Part shown: piece after piece, positions 1 to 12,516 of the stretch
Numbering within the stretch: position 1 is the first letter of the stretch
Layout of the letters: the number at the start of each line of letters is the position of its first letter
DNA from: Paracoccus aminophilus JCM 7686
GTDB lineage: Bacteria > Pseudomonadota > Alphaproteobacteria > Rhodobacterales > Rhodobacteraceae
Length of the DNA stretch: 64,000 bases
Direction: 5' to 3'
NCBI RefSeq assembly: GCF_000444995.1
Contig: NC_022041.1
Location: 2,206,001-2,270,000 of the forward strand
Translations under genes and position numbers: made by a program
The notes under the pieces: generated by a model
Databases searched by the model: none
Told to the model about the DNA's origin: nothing
Seen by the model: only the letters and a program-made list of their open reading frames with translations

Positions 1-918
1 CTCGACAGCGTCAGCGTTGGCTATGACGACCGCACGGTTCTGCGCAAACTGACGCTCCGGATCGATCAGGACGACCGTATCGCGCTTTTGGGCCGCAACG
101 GTCAGGGCAAATCGACGCTGTCGAAGCTTCTGGCCGAGCGGCTTGAGCCGATGGCAGGCAAGATCACCCGCTCGAACAAGCTGCGCATCGGCTATTTCGC
201 CCAGCATCAGGTCGATGAGCTGGAACTGGACGAAACCCCGCTTGACCACGTCCGCCGCCTGCGCCCGAACGAAGGCCAGCCGAAACAACGGGCGCGGCTT
301 GCGGGCTTTGGCCTGATGGCCGATCAGGCCGATACCAAGGTGCGCGCACTCTCGGGCGGTCAGAAGGCGCGGCTTTCGCTGTTGCTCGCAACCATCGACG
401 CGCCGCATCTCTTGATCCTCGACGAGCCGACCAACCACCTCGACATTGAAAGCCGCGAGGCTTTGACCGAGGCGCTCAACGATTATACCGGCGCCGTGGT
501 GCTGGTCAGCCACGACATGCATCTTCTGAACCTCGTGGCCGAGCGGCTGTGGCTGGTCGCGGATGGCGGGGTTGAGCCCTATCAGGGCGATCTCGACAGC
601 TATCGCAAGCTGCTCTTGCAGGGCGAGAACCCCAAGGCCGAAGCCCCGAAGGCTGAAAAACCCGCGCCGAAACGCGCTTCGCGCGACGAGATCCTCGAGC
701 TGCGCGGCGAAGTCCGCAAGGCGGAAGAGCGCGTCGGCAAGCTGACCACGATGCTTGAAAAGCTCGATACGATCATGGCCGATCCCGTCACCTATGGCGA
801 TCCGATCGAGACCGAAAAATGGGGTCGCAAGCACTCCGAGGCCAGCGAAGCGATGATTCGCGCCGAGACCCTGTGGCTAGAAGCACTCGATCGTCTGGAA
901 AAGGCCGAGAGAGGCTGA
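1..918 (+). CDS. ABC-F family ATPase, C-terminal part (5' end outside window)
   Basis: The reading frame is open from base 1, so only the second nucleotide-binding domain and the tail are present. Visible are Walker A (GRNGQGKST, about nt 91-117), the LSGGQ signature (about 349-363), Walker B ILDEP followed by TNHLD, and the H-switch VSHD. A charged coiled-coil C-terminus rich in Lys/Glu/Ala follows. ABC-F proteins are soluble ATPases that act on the ribosome or its exit site. The domain and tail look like the YheS/Uup type rather than EttA, but the missing N-terminal half prevents a firm subfamily call. Confidence 0.9.
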   Translation, partial: LDSVSVGYDDRTVLRKLTLRIDQDDRIALLGRNGQGKSTLSKLLAERLEPMAGKITRSNKLRIGYFAQHQVDELELDETPLDHVRRLRPNEGQPKQRARLAGFGLMADQADTKVRALSGGQKARLSLLLATIDAPHLLILDEPTNHLDIESREALTEALNDYTGAVVLVSHDMHLLNLVAERLWLVADGGVEPYQGDLDSYRKLLLQGENPKAEAPKAEKPAPKRASRDEILELRGEVRKAEERVGKLTTMLEKLDTIMADPVTYGDPIETEKWGRKHSEASEAMIRAETLWLEALDRLEKAERG

Positions 919-984
919 TTTTTTCTTGAGTTCGCGTCACGAAGGCTTCATGCAGCCCGTGAACGCGAACATAAGGAGCCAAAG

Positions 985-1731
985 ATGCGCTACCTGCTTC
1001 CCCTGATGCTGATTGCCGCCCCCCTCGCCACCCCTGCCGTCGCGCAGGATCTCAGTGGTTACGGAATCGCTGGCGATGTCGGCCTTGGCGCGGAATACGG
1101 GCCTGGCTATCTCGGCTCGGATGACAACAAGACCTCGCCCTGGCTTATCCTGCGCAATGGCACGCTGATCCGTCCGGGTCAGACCGCCGACGACGCCGAT
1201 GGCTTCTCGATCCTGCCCTCCTTCGGCTATCAGGGCCGCCGCGACGCAAAAGATTACGACGCGCTCGCCGGGATGAAAGATATCAAGCGGGCGGGCGAAG
1301 TTGGTCTGAAAGTCGGCTACGACATGGGCCCGACCTCCAGCTACCTGACCCTGCGCAAGGGCTTTGGCGGCCATTCTGGCCTCACCGGCGAATTCGGCGC
1401 GTCTTACCGCATCGACGCCTCTGACAAGCTGTCCTTCTGGGGCAATGTCGAGGCGCAATATGGCAACAAGAAGTTCAACGATACCTATTTCGGCGTCACG
1501 CCCGAGGAATCGCTGACCAGCCGTTATGGCACCTATTCCGCTGGCGGCGGCATCTATGGTGCTTCGATCGGGCTTGAGGCGCGCTATTCGCTGACGGAAA
1601 AAACCGCGATCGTCGGCGAGGTCGAATATCAGCGCCTGCTCGGTGATTCCGGGGATTCGCCGCTGGTTCAGGACAAGAACCAGCCTTCGGTGAAGCTCGG
1701 CATCGTGCGTCATTTCGATTTCCGCTTCTGA
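985..1731 (+). CDS. MipA/OmpV family outer membrane protein
   Basis: A 248-residue protein with a Sec signal peptide (about residues 1-21, ending AVAQ). The mature part has the family opening GLGAEYGPGYLGS, alternating beta-strand-like segments and a C-terminal aromatic residue (HFDFRF) typical of beta-barrel proteins. MipA/OmpV proteins are outer-membrane barrels; some scaffold peptidoglycan enzymes, but the role here is not evident. The gene follows the ABC-F gene after 66 bases with an AAGGAG-like ribosome site just before the start. Confidence 0.85.
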   Translation: MRYLLPLMLIAAPLATPAVAQDLSGYGIAGDVGLGAEYGPGYLGSDDNKTSPWLILRNGTLIRPGQTADDADGFSILPSFGYQGRRDAKDYDALAGMKDIKRAGEVGLKVGYDMGPTSSYLTLRKGFGGHSGLTGEFGASYRIDASDKLSFWGNVEAQYGNKKFNDTYFGVTPEESLTSRYGTYSAGGGIYGASIGLEARYSLTEKTAIVGEVEYQRLLGDSGDSPLVQDKNQPSVKLGIVRHFDFRF

Positions 1732-1814
1732 GCTTTTGGTCCTGCACTGGACCACAGCCGACGATAGACCTATATGTTCTGTCAGATTTGACATCTAGCC
1801 GGGACATTCAGGCC

Positions 1815-2174
1815 ATGAGCGACCAAACCCTGATCGAGGGCGATCCCCTGATCGCCCCTTCGACGACCGACCATCCGCTCTATGAAGCCGTGGTCGAGGC
1901 GTGCAAAACTGTTTACGACCCCGAAATCCCGGTCAATATCTTCGATCTCGGCCTGATCTATACGATCGAGATCCAGGAAGATGCTGCCGTGCGCGTGGTG
2001 ATGTCTCTGACCGCCCCGGGCTGCCCGGTCGCCGGAGAGATGCCGGGCTGGGTTGCCGATGCGGTCGAGGCTGTGCCGGGCGTGAAACAGGTCGATGTCG
2101 AGATGACCTTCCAGCCGCAATGGGGCATGGACATGATGTCCGACGAGGCGCGGCTCGAACTGGGCTTCATGTAA
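1815..2174 (+). CDS. DUF59/MIP18-type Fe-S cluster assembly factor (SufT-like)
   Basis: A 119-residue protein consisting of one MIP18/DUF59 domain: DPEIPVNIFDLGLIY near the N-terminus and TAPGCPVAGEMP with the conserved cysteine in the middle. Proteins of this family help mature Fe-S proteins and are often annotated as SUF system assembly factors. The start at 1815 was preferred over an upstream GTG (1788) because conserved sequence begins soon after MSDQ. The gene stands alone and is closed by a hairpin facing the convergent phosphatase gene. Confidence 0.85.
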   Translation: MSDQTLIEGDPLIAPSTTDHPLYEAVVEACKTVYDPEIPVNIFDLGLIYTIEIQEDAAVRVVMSLTAPGCPVAGEMPGWVADAVEAVPGVKQVDVEMTFQPQWGMDMMSDEARLELGFM

Positions 2175-2207
2175 GCCTCAGCGCCGTTTCTTCGCTGGAC
2201 CAGGTTG

Positions 2208-2227
2208 CGCCGCCCCTCGGGGCGGCG
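2208..2227. terminator. Hairpin between convergent genes
   Basis: A 9-bp perfect GC stem (CGCCGCCCC / GGGGCGGCG, loop TC) lies between the DUF59 gene and the minus-strand phosphatase gene. The following U-run is weak, so it may act on both strands as a terminator or only as an mRNA end hairpin. Confidence 0.5.
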
Positions 2228-2230
2228 TTG

Positions 2231-2803
2231 TCATTCAAACATCTGGTGGCGGCCCTGACGCACGGCATGGACCGCGCCCTGCCGCACCGGCATCTCACCG
2301 ATGCGCGAGATCGGCAGCTCCATCGCCACCGCCCGGATCATGCGCAAGGTGATGCCATGGGTGACGATGAGCGCGGGCCCGGTGAGCTCGTCCAGAAACG
2401 CACGCACCCGCGTCTCGAGCCCGGAAAAATGCTCGCCGCCCGGTGCGTGATCATACCAGTCCAGCCGCGCGCCGTGAAAGATCTGGGGATGGCTGACCAC
2501 GAGATCCTGCATCCGCGCGCCGGTGAAATCTCCGATGTCGATCTCGACGAGGCGGTGATCCGTGGCAAAGCTTTCGCCCGCAAAAACGATCTCGGCGGTC
2601 TGGCGCGCCCTGCCCTGCGCGCTGGCATAGCGTGCGACCTCGCCAATCTGCGGATGGAGGTTGCGCACCAGCGCCGCCTGACGGCGCGCCTGCTTGCGCC
2701 CAAGCGCGGTCAGAGGCGAATCCAGACGCCCCTGCATCCGCTCAAGCGCATTCCACTCGGTCTGACCATGCCGCATCAGATAGAGATCGGGAAAGCGGGT
2801 CAT
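2231..2803 (-). CDS. Histidine phosphatase family protein (phosphoglycerate mutase-like)
   Basis: A 190-residue protein with the catalytic RHG motif at residues 11-13 (LMRHGQTEWN), a second Arg in the QGRLDSPLT segment, an acidic segment EIDIGDFTG and the second catalytic histidine in VTHGIT. This is the complete small branch of the histidine phosphatase superfamily, which transfers phosphate through a phospho-histidine. The substrate cannot be deduced; phosphosugar, nucleotide or cobalamin-pathway phosphatases all share this fold. No pathway genes are adjacent. Confidence 0.85.
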   Translation of the reverse strand: MTRFPDLYLMRHGQTEWNALERMQGRLDSPLTALGRKQARRQAALVRNLHPQIGEVARYASAQGRARQTAEIVFAGESFATDHRLVEIDIGDFTGARMQDLVVSHPQIFHGARLDWYDHAPGGEHFSGLETRVRAFLDELTGPALIVTHGITLRMIRAVAMELPISRIGEMPVRQGAVHAVRQGRHQMFE

Positions 2804-3092
2804 GGCGGCTCCATCCGGACAGAGGCAAAGGCGGAAAGCCCCGGTCTAGCCCGGATCGGAAAAGGCGAAAAGAGCCGACGCACGCGCATCGCCAAAGGCC
2901 GCAATACGGGTCAAAATCAGCGACGATTTTCGCAAGGCCGCGTCCTCTAAGCCACAGGTGAAAACCGGCTTGCCGCGCGCAGAAAAAAACATGAAACTTT
3001 TGGAAAATTTTTTGGGGACGACAGCGATCAAAGCGGTATCACACCGCCCCGGCGAACCACCACCTTCCTGAAAACATTGCATTTTAGGAAAA

Positions 3093-3176
3093 TGGTGGGC
3101 GACCCTGGAATCGAACCAGGCATGGGTCTCCCCGGCGGAGTTACAGTCCGCTGCCGCACCTTGCAGCACGTCGCCC
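3093..3176 (-). tRNA. tRNA-Tyr (anticodon GTA)
   Basis: Read on the minus strand, the sequence starts GGGCGAC and ends GTCGCCC-A-CCA, giving a 7-bp acceptor stem with encoded CCA. The T arm CCTGG-TTCGATT-CCAGG is intact. The anticodon stem GCGGA/TCCGC encloses the loop CTGTAAC, hence anticodon GTA. A long variable arm fits a class II bacterial tRNA-Tyr. It stands alone upstream of rlmB in the opposite orientation. Confidence 0.95.
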
Positions 3177-3294
3177 GACGCTGTGGGGCGGTTACTATAG
3201 GCAGTATCAGGGGGGGTCAAGTGGCGAATTCGGATTTCGGTTGCGATCTTTTCGCGGTCGTCGCAGTTAGGGTGAAATCAGAAGGATGACGACC

Positions 3295-4092
3295 ATGAGC
3301 CAACCGGACCGCAAGGCAAAGAAGCCGACTTGGGTGATCGACAAAGAGCGCGCGAAACGGGCGGCGGCGGCGGAAACCGTCTGGCTTTTCGGCCTTCACG
3401 CGGTGCGCGACGCGCTGGTGAACCCCAATCGCGAGAAGCTGCGATTGGTCGTGACGCAAAACGCGCTCGACCGGCTGGGCGAGCTGCCCGAGGGCGTCAC
3501 GCCCGAAATCGTCGACGCTCGGGTCTTTGACAAAAACGTCCCCCTGCCCCCCGAAAGCGTCCATCAGGGCGCCGCGCTGGAGGTCAAGCCGCTCAAATGG
3601 GGCCGGCTCGAGGATCTTGCGCTTGAGGGCGCCGGACGGCCGCTGCTGGTCGCGCTCGACCGCGTGACCGATCCCCATAACATCGGCGCAATCCTGCGCT
3701 CTGCCGAAGTCTTTGGCGCGCGGGCCGTGATCGCGCCCCAGCGTCACTCTGCCCCGGAAACCGGCGCGCTGGCCAAGACCGCTTCGGGCGCCCTGGAACG
3801 CCAACCCTATCTGCGCATCGGCAATCTCGCGGATGCGCTGATCGAGCTGCAGGCGATGGGCTATATCGTCATCGGCCTCGACGGCACCGCGACCGAGGAT
3901 CTGCCGGATGTGCTCGACGGGCTCAAGGGCCGCCCGCTCTGCATCGTGCTGGGCGCCGAGGGGCCGGGCCTGCGCGAGCGCACGCTGGAGACCTGCAACA
4001 AGCTGGCGCGAATCCCCTTCGCGGCGGATTTCGGCTCGCTCAACGTGTCGAATGCGGCGGCGATTGCGCTTTATGCAGCCTCACGGATCTGA
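3295..4092 (+). CDS. rlmB: 23S rRNA 2'-O-methyltransferase, SpoU/TrmH family
   Basis: A 265-residue SPOUT enzyme with an N-terminal substrate-binding domain (LFGLHAVRDALVNP) and the three knotted-fold motifs: DPHNIGAILRSAEVFGA, VLGAEGPGL and SLNVSNAAAIALY. This matches RlmB, which methylates the ribose of a 23S rRNA guanosine using SAM. The ATG at 3295 is favoured over 3286 because an AGAAGG ribosome site sits at a usable distance only from 3295. A TrmH-like specificity cannot be fully excluded, but the N-terminal domain supports RlmB. Confidence 0.88.
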   Translation: MSQPDRKAKKPTWVIDKERAKRAAAAETVWLFGLHAVRDALVNPNREKLRLVVTQNALDRLGELPEGVTPEIVDARVFDKNVPLPPESVHQGAALEVKPLKWGRLEDLALEGAGRPLLVALDRVTDPHNIGAILRSAEVFGARAVIAPQRHSAPETGALAKTASGALERQPYLRIGNLADALIELQAMGYIVIGLDGTATEDLPDVLDGLKGRPLCIVLGAEGPGLRERTLETCNKLARIPFAADFGSLNVSNAAAIALYAASRI

Positions 4093-4185
4093 GCGCGGAT
4101 TTCACATCCCCGCCAGAAAGATTGAGAATCGGTCGCCAAAGTGACACATGCTAGGAAGCTGCCTGTTTCTGATGCCTGAAAGATT

Positions 4186-4608
4186 ATGATTCGTCGTCTC
4201 ACTGCCAGAGCCGCCGCCTTGTGCGCTTGCGCCCTTCCGGTCACGGCCCAGTCGCAAGACTGGGCCCTCGATGGGATGGATCCGGTTGCCTATCTCGCCG
4301 ATGATGCCGCCCTGCCCGGACGCAATGATCTGGTCACGATCTGGCACGGTCAGGCGTGGCATTTCGCCAATGAAGAGAATCGCTCGCTGTTCGAATCCAA
4401 TCCGCGCGAATATGCGCCGGGGTTGGATGGCCTGTGCGTGGTTGCTTTGGCCGAAGGCCGCTCCGAGCCGGGCAATCCGCGCTATTTCGTCGTAATCAAC
4501 AATCGCGCCTATTTCGTGCGCTCGGCGGCTGCGCGCGACAAGCTTGCGGGCGATCCAGAGCGGCTGTTGAGCGAGGCTAAGGAAAGCTGGAAAGAGCTTT
4601 ACCCCTAA
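4186..4608 (+). CDS. Exported YHS domain protein
   Basis: A 140-residue protein with a signal peptide (about residues 1-24, cleavage near AQSQ) and one YHS-like domain: GMDPVAYL, then HGQAWHFANEENRSLFESNPREYAP, then GLCVVALAEG. YHS domains are small and often linked to metal-handling proteins; the function is not established. It is a single gene, followed by a terminator about 110 bases downstream. Confidence 0.7.
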   Translation: MIRRLTARAAALCACALPVTAQSQDWALDGMDPVAYLADDAALPGRNDLVTIWHGQAWHFANEENRSLFESNPREYAPGLDGLCVVALAEGRSEPGNPRYFVVINNRAYFVRSAAARDKLAGDPERLLSEAKESWKELYP

Positions 4609-4721
4609 AATTTTCACCTTTTCGTGAGAATGCTGGAACTAATCTGCAACAAACCTATTTTATTAGTGAGCTTGACCACGGAACGGTCTTGCTCTGATCA
4701 CTGTCCCTCGTTCCGCGACTT

Positions 4722-4754
4722 GCGCCCGGCGATTCATTCGACCGGGCGCTTTTT
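4722..4754 (+). terminator. Rho-independent terminator
   Basis: The stem GCGCCCGG / CCGGGCGC (4722-4729 with 4742-4749), a 12-base loop and a TTTTT run make a good plus-strand intrinsic terminator. It lies between the YHS gene and the CoA-binding protein gene. Confidence 0.8.
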
Positions 4755-4802
4755 CTACCAGACAGGGGTTCGGCGTCAGACCGAATGTGCAGGAGGTATC
4801 CC

Positions 4803-5237
4803 ATGACCGAAAGCGACATCGCCGCTGCTTTGACCGAGGCGCGCACCATCGCGGTCGTCGGCTTGTCCCCGCGAGAGGATCGCCCAAGCTGGGGCGTGGC
4901 ACGCTATCTGAAATCTCAGGGCTATCGGATTATCCCGGTCAATCCGGGACAGGCGGGCAAGCTTTTGCTCGATGAGCTGGTCTATCCGAACCTTGCCGCA
5001 ATCCCGCGCGAGGCAGAGGTCGATATGGTGGACATCTTCCGCCGGTCAGAGGCGGTGCCTGCCCTTGTGGACGAGGCGTTGGCCGCCTTGCCCGCACTTC
5101 GCACCATCTGGATGCAGCTTGGCATCACCAGCCCGGTGGCGGCTGAAAAGGCCCGTGCGGCCGGGGTGCGGGTCATTGAAGACCGCTGCCCGAAAATCGA
5201 GCTTCCCCGGCTGCAAAGCGGGCTTCACTCGGTGTGA
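4803..5237 (+). CDS. CoA-binding protein (YccU-like)
   Basis: A 144-residue Rossmann-type CoA-binding domain: [22 protein letters not shown] at the nucleotide loop, YRIIPVNPG, and the late segment WMQLGI with [10 protein letters not shown]. The domain is shared with succinyl-CoA synthetase alpha but lacks catalytic parts, so a CoA-dependent regulatory role is usual but unproven. A strong AGGAGGT site precedes ATG 4803. Its 3' end overlaps the convergent prs gene by 13 bases. Confidence 0.85.
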   Translation: MTESDIAAALTEARTIAVVGLSPREDRPSWGVARYLKSQGYRIIPVNPGQAGKLLLDELVYPNLAAIPREAEVDMVDIFRRSEAVPALVDEALAALPALRTIWMQLGITSPVAAEKARAAGVRVIEDRCPKIELPRLQSGLHSV

Positions 5238-6235
5238 TACAGCCCTTCATAGATCGGCCCGAGGGTCTCGAGCTCGAACAGCGAGCTGACCGAAGTACCG
5301 TTCCAGATGTTGAGGATCGCCTGCGCAAACATCGGCGCGGTCGGCACGATGCGGATATTGCGGGCGCTGCGCACCAGATCCGAGGGCTCGATCGAATCGG
5401 TGATGACCAGCGATTTCATCACTGAGCTTTCGACGCGGTCAATTGCCGGCCCCGACAGAACGCCATGGGTGATATAGGCGTGAACCTCGGTCGCGCCATT
5501 GTCGACCAGCGTCTGCGCAGCTTTGCACAAGGTGCCAGCAGTGTCGCAGATGTCGTCGACGATAATGCAGGTCTTGCCCGACACATCGCCGATCACCGTC
5601 ATCTCGGCGATCTCACCGGGCTTTTCGCGGCGTTTGTCGACGATGGCGAGCGGCGCCTTGATGCGCTGTGCGATCTCGCGGGCACGGGCCACGCCGCCAA
5701 CGTCAGGCGACACGACCATGAGCTCGCCCAGCTTGTCGCGGAAATGATGCATGATATCGAGCGAGAAGATCGGCGCGGCGTAGAGGTTGTCCACCGGAAT
5801 GTCGAAAAAGCCCTGAATCTGCGCGGCATGAAGATCGAGCGTCAGCACGCGGTCGACACCGGCTTCGGTCAGCAGGTTCGCGACCAGCTTGGCCGAAATC
5901 GGCGTGCGTGCCTTGGCGCGGCGATCCTGACGGGCATAGCCGAAATAGGGAATGACCGCCGTGATCCGGTCAGCCGACGAGCGCTTGAGCGCATCGGTGA
6001 TGATCAAGAGCTCCATCAGGTTGTCGTTCGCCGGATTGGACGTCGACTGGATGATATACATATCCTCGCCGCGCACGTTCTCGTAAACTTCGACGAAGAT
6101 TTCCTGATCGTTGAAACGCTCGACGCGCGCTTTGATCGGCTCGACATTCATACCACGATGCATGGACATGCGACGCGAGATCGCATGGGCAAGTGGTCTG
6201 TTCGCATTGCCCGCGATCAGCTTGGGTTCAGTCAT
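5225..6235 (-). CDS. prs: Ribose-phosphate pyrophosphokinase (PRPP synthase)
   Basis: This enzyme makes PRPP from ribose 5-phosphate and ATP for nucleotide, His and Trp synthesis. Class I features are present: the flexible loop around YFGYARQDR, the metal/substrate segment [13 protein letters not shown], and the PRPP-binding loop DDICDTAGT. The likely start is [10 protein letters not shown] at 6235 (336 aa); ATGs at 6244 and 6256 give slightly longer forms. An internal stretch (GRVEP-type segment read as [18 protein letters not shown]) is longer than in E. coli, as is common in this order. The gene is convergent with the CoA-binding protein and overlaps its stop. Confidence 0.95.
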   Translation of the reverse strand: MTEPKLIAGNANRPLAHAISRRMSMHRGMNVEPIKARVERFNDQEIFVEVYENVRGEDMYIIQSTSNPANDNLMELLIITDALKRSSADRITAVIPYFGYARQDRRAKARTPISAKLVANLLTEAGVDRVLTLDLHAAQIQGFFDIPVDNLYAAPIFSLDIMHHFRDKLGELMVVSPDVGGVARAREIAQRIKAPLAIVDKRREKPGEIAEMTVIGDVSGKTCIIVDDICDTAGTLCKAAQTLVDNGATEVHAYITHGVLSGPAIDRVESSVMKSLVITDSIEPSDLVRSARNIRIVPTAPMFAQAILNIWNGTSVSSLFELETLGPIYEGLYHTE

Positions 6236-6324
6236 GGCCGGCATGGCAGACTCCATTCGGATTGGTCAGATTGCGCTCCGCTTATCACCGGGCTAGCTTT
6301 CCCGCAAACCCTGGAGATGCCACA

Positions 6325-6927
6325 ATGCCGCATATCGACTATTACTTCGGTGTCCTGAGCCCCTGGAGCTACCTTGCGGGGCTCCGAATGGAGGAAATCG
6401 CCGCCCGTCATGGCGCGAGCGTCACCTATAAGCCGGTCGACATGCCCCAATTGTTCGACCGGACCGGGGGGATCCGTCGCGAAAACCGTGCGCCGCAGCG
6501 ACTCGCCTATACCGCGCAAGATCTGCCGCGATGGGCCGCCAAGTTGCAGATGCCGCTCCATTCCGCCCCGCGCTTTCGTGGCGCCAATGCCGCGCCCGCG
6601 GCCTATGCGATCATTGCCGCGCAGGTTGCCGGTGGCGGCGATGTCGGCGGGCTTGTCCATGGGCTGATGTCCGCGGTCTGGGTCGAGGATCGCGATATTT
6701 CCGACGATACCGTCATCGAGGAAAAGCTCTCCGCCCATGGCTTTGACCCCAAGATCGCCTTTTCCGCTTTGCTGACCGGGGCCGAGATCTACAGCCGCAA
6801 TCTTCAGCAGGCCGTCGATGCCGGAGCCTTTGGCTCGCCCTTCTATATCGTGACCGACAGCGATCAGCGATTCTGGGGGCAAGATCACCTCGGTTTCCTC
6901 GATGAGCATCTTGCGACGCTGGCATGA
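6325..6927 (+). CDS. 2-hydroxychromene-2-carboxylate isomerase / DsbA-family protein
   Basis: A 200-residue thioredoxin-fold protein of the HCCA isomerase (kappa-GST-like) branch. It opens with DYYFGVLSPWSYLA, where the Ser replaces the DsbA cysteine, continues with KPVDMPQLF, and ends with the signature GAFGSPFYIV and WGQDHLGFL. Relatives isomerise a naphthalene-pathway intermediate with glutathione, but most chromosomal copies have no known substrate. ATG 6325 follows a CTGGAG site. The stop overlaps the next start (ATGA), so the hydrolase gene is translationally coupled. Confidence 0.85.
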   Translation: MPHIDYYFGVLSPWSYLAGLRMEEIAARHGASVTYKPVDMPQLFDRTGGIRRENRAPQRLAYTAQDLPRWAAKLQMPLHSAPRFRGANAAPAAYAIIAAQVAGGGDVGGLVHGLMSAVWVEDRDISDDTVIEEKLSAHGFDPKIAFSALLTGAEIYSRNLQQAVDAGAFGSPFYIVTDSDQRFWGQDHLGFLDEHLATLA

Positions 6928-7694
6928 GCGCGCTCCATCTTCGCCATTTCGCGGGCGACCCGAACCGCCCGGCGCTTGGTCTGCATTGCATGATGGGCAG
7001 CGGCGCCTCGTGGCGTCCGATTGCGGGCGCGCTTGGCGTCAGCCTTGATCTCGTCGCGCCCGATTTCTTTGGCCACGGCCGTAGCCCCGACTGGCAACCG
7101 GGCGAGGTCGATTATCACACCGCCGTCACCCGCGCGGTCGCGGCAGAAATCACCCGCCCGCTCGATCTGATCGGCCACAGCTTTGGCGCGACCGTCGCCT
7201 TGCGCATTGCCGTGGCCTATCCCGAGGCGGTGCGCAGCCTCACGCTGATCGAGCCGGTTCTGTTCGCCGCCGCTCCTGATGCGGCGCAGGACGCGCTATT
7301 TTCCCGCATGGGCGAGGCTTTCGCCGAAGATGATCCGGCGCGCGCTCTGGCCGATTTCCTGCAGGTTTGGGGGCTTCAACGCGACGGCGATGACCCTGCC
7401 CCGCCGTCAGAGATCCAGCTGCGTCAGATCGAATTGGTGCGCGACACCAATGATGTGCTGATCCACGACAAGGCCCGCATTCTGCGCGAGGGCGGGTTAG
7501 AGGCGATTGACGCTCCGGTGATGCTGATCATGGGCGAGAACTCACCGCCGGTGATCGGCAAGATCACCGATGCACTCGCCGCGCGTCTGCCCGATGTTGG
7601 ACGCGCGACCGTGCCCGGCGCCGGTCATATGGCGCCACTGACCCATGCCGCTGAGGTCGCAGGATTGATCACGGCCAATCTGGAGCGCGCCTGA
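6924..7694 (+). CDS. Alpha/beta hydrolase
   Basis: A 256-residue alpha/beta hydrolase with an oxyanion-region segment LHCMMGSGASW, the HGRS loop, the nucleophile elbow GHSFGA (Ser86) and the catalytic His in GAGHMAPL. No signal peptide is seen, so it is cytoplasmic. Its start overlaps the end of the isomerase gene, which implies one transcript and perhaps a shared pathway. The substrate is unknown. Confidence 0.85.
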   Translation: MSALHLRHFAGDPNRPALGLHCMMGSGASWRPIAGALGVSLDLVAPDFFGHGRSPDWQPGEVDYHTAVTRAVAAEITRPLDLIGHSFGATVALRIAVAYPEAVRSLTLIEPVLFAAAPDAAQDALFSRMGEAFAEDDPARALADFLQVWGLQRDGDDPAPPSEIQLRQIELVRDTNDVLIHDKARILREGGLEAIDAPVMLIMGENSPPVIGKITDALAARLPDVGRATVPGAGHMAPLTHAAEVAGLITANLERA

Positions 7695-7729
7695 CGCGCT
7701 TTAGATCGCCCGCTCACCGCAATCAGGCG

Positions 7730-8086
7730 TCAGATGACATCCCAATTGTCGCGATAGGCGACAGAGCCGATGGCAAGCCAGCTGACCCGGACGCGGGCCA
7801 CGCGGGTGTCGCCCCAGGTCCGGAAAATAATGTCGAAGCCGCTCGCGGTGACCCGTTCGGCCTGAAGATCGAAGCGATGGTTCGCGCCACTGTCCATGTC
7901 GAGCATGGCCACCGACACATGGACCGTCGGCGCATCCAGAAAGGTCTGATCGAATCGCACGGGAGATCGAATGACGCGCGGTCCCTCGCCCGCCCACATC
8001 TCGCCATTGTCCTCGAAAGCCGAAAAAAGCAACTTCTGCCCGTTTTCCAGACCGACTTCCGCGTTGCTGATTCGTCTCATCGCCAT
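7730..8086 (-). CDS. H-type lectin domain protein
   Basis: A 118-residue protein that fits the H-type lectin domain: FDQTFLDAPTVHVSVAMLDMD, then N-x-R-F, then GFDIIFRTWGDTRVARVRVSWLAIG. In invertebrates these domains bind N-acetylgalactosamine; bacterial members are of unknown role. No signal peptide is seen. It lies directly downstream of the F1 ATP synthase operon on the same strand but beyond that operon's terminator, so it may have its own promoter in the short gap. Confidence 0.65.
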   Translation of the reverse strand: MAMRRISNAEVGLENGQKLLFSAFEDNGEMWAGEGPRVIRSPVRFDQTFLDAPTVHVSVAMLDMDSGANHRFDLQAERVTASGFDIIFRTWGDTRVARVRVSWLAIGSVAYRDNWDVI

Positions 8087-8126
8087 CCACTCAAATTAGG
8101 CAAATCACTATGCCTCTGTTTAGCTG

Positions 8127-8156
8127 AAATAAAACGGCCCCGGAAGTCCGGGGCCG
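8127..8156 (-). terminator. Rho-independent terminator of the atpHAGDC operon
   Basis: On the minus strand GGCCCCGG-ACTT-CCGGGGCC is followed by GTTTTATTT. It closes the ATP synthase operon about 30 bases after atpC. Confidence 0.85.
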
Positions 8157-8187
8157 CAAATTCGTAAACAGATCGGATCAGTCCGGA

Positions 8188-8637
8188 TCAATCCGGGATG
8201 CTGGCCTGATTGGGATCAAGACCGATATGGGTGCCAAGAGCCTCCATATCGCCAAGAAGCTTGACGGCAGCGGTGACGATTTCTTCGCCCACGGTGCCAC
8301 GTTTGCCCTCGGCCACCTTCACCTTGCGCTGCGCCGAAACCATCATGTCGTTGTAGATCTCCTGCGTCATTTCCGCGCGCGGATGTCCGCGCTCGGCCAG
8401 CAGGGTGACCCCATCGTTGTTGATCTCGACGAAACCGCCGGTGACGGCGAATTCGGTCTCTTTGCCATCGGCCGCGATCACGGTCACAAGGCCGGGACGA
8501 AGGTTGACGATGGCCGGCGCATGGCCGGGCATCGCCGTCAGATCGCCTTCGCTGCCCGGCAGGCGAACCTCGCGCACGGCAACGGACACGAGGTTCCGTT
8601 CCGGCGAGACGAGGTCGAACTGCATCGTGTCAGCCAT
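8188..8637 (-). CDS. atpC: F1F0 ATP synthase subunit epsilon
   Basis: A 149-residue epsilon subunit with the N-terminal beta-sandwich (MQFDLVSPERNLVS, GSEGDLTAMPGHAP) and the helical C-terminal part. Epsilon sits on the central stalk with gamma and couples or inhibits rotation. It is the last gene of the operon, with 11 bases between it and atpD. Confidence 0.96.
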   Translation of the reverse strand: MADTMQFDLVSPERNLVSVAVREVRLPGSEGDLTAMPGHAPAIVNLRPGLVTVIAADGKETEFAVTGGFVEINNDGVTLLAERGHPRAEMTQEIYNDMMVSAQRKVKVAEGKRGTVGEEIVTAAVKLLGDMEALGTHIGLDPNQASIPD

Positions 8638-8648
8638 CCGCGCTCTCC

Positions 8649-10969
<2,321 letters not shown>

Positions 10970-10980
10970 GTGTCCCTCCC

Positions 10981-12515
<1,535 letters not shown>

Positions 12516-12516
<1 letters not shown>

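Noticed and set aside
2846..3220. Minus-strand frame of 124 codons overlapping tRNA-Tyr
   Set aside because: It runs through the whole tRNA gene and has no family features.
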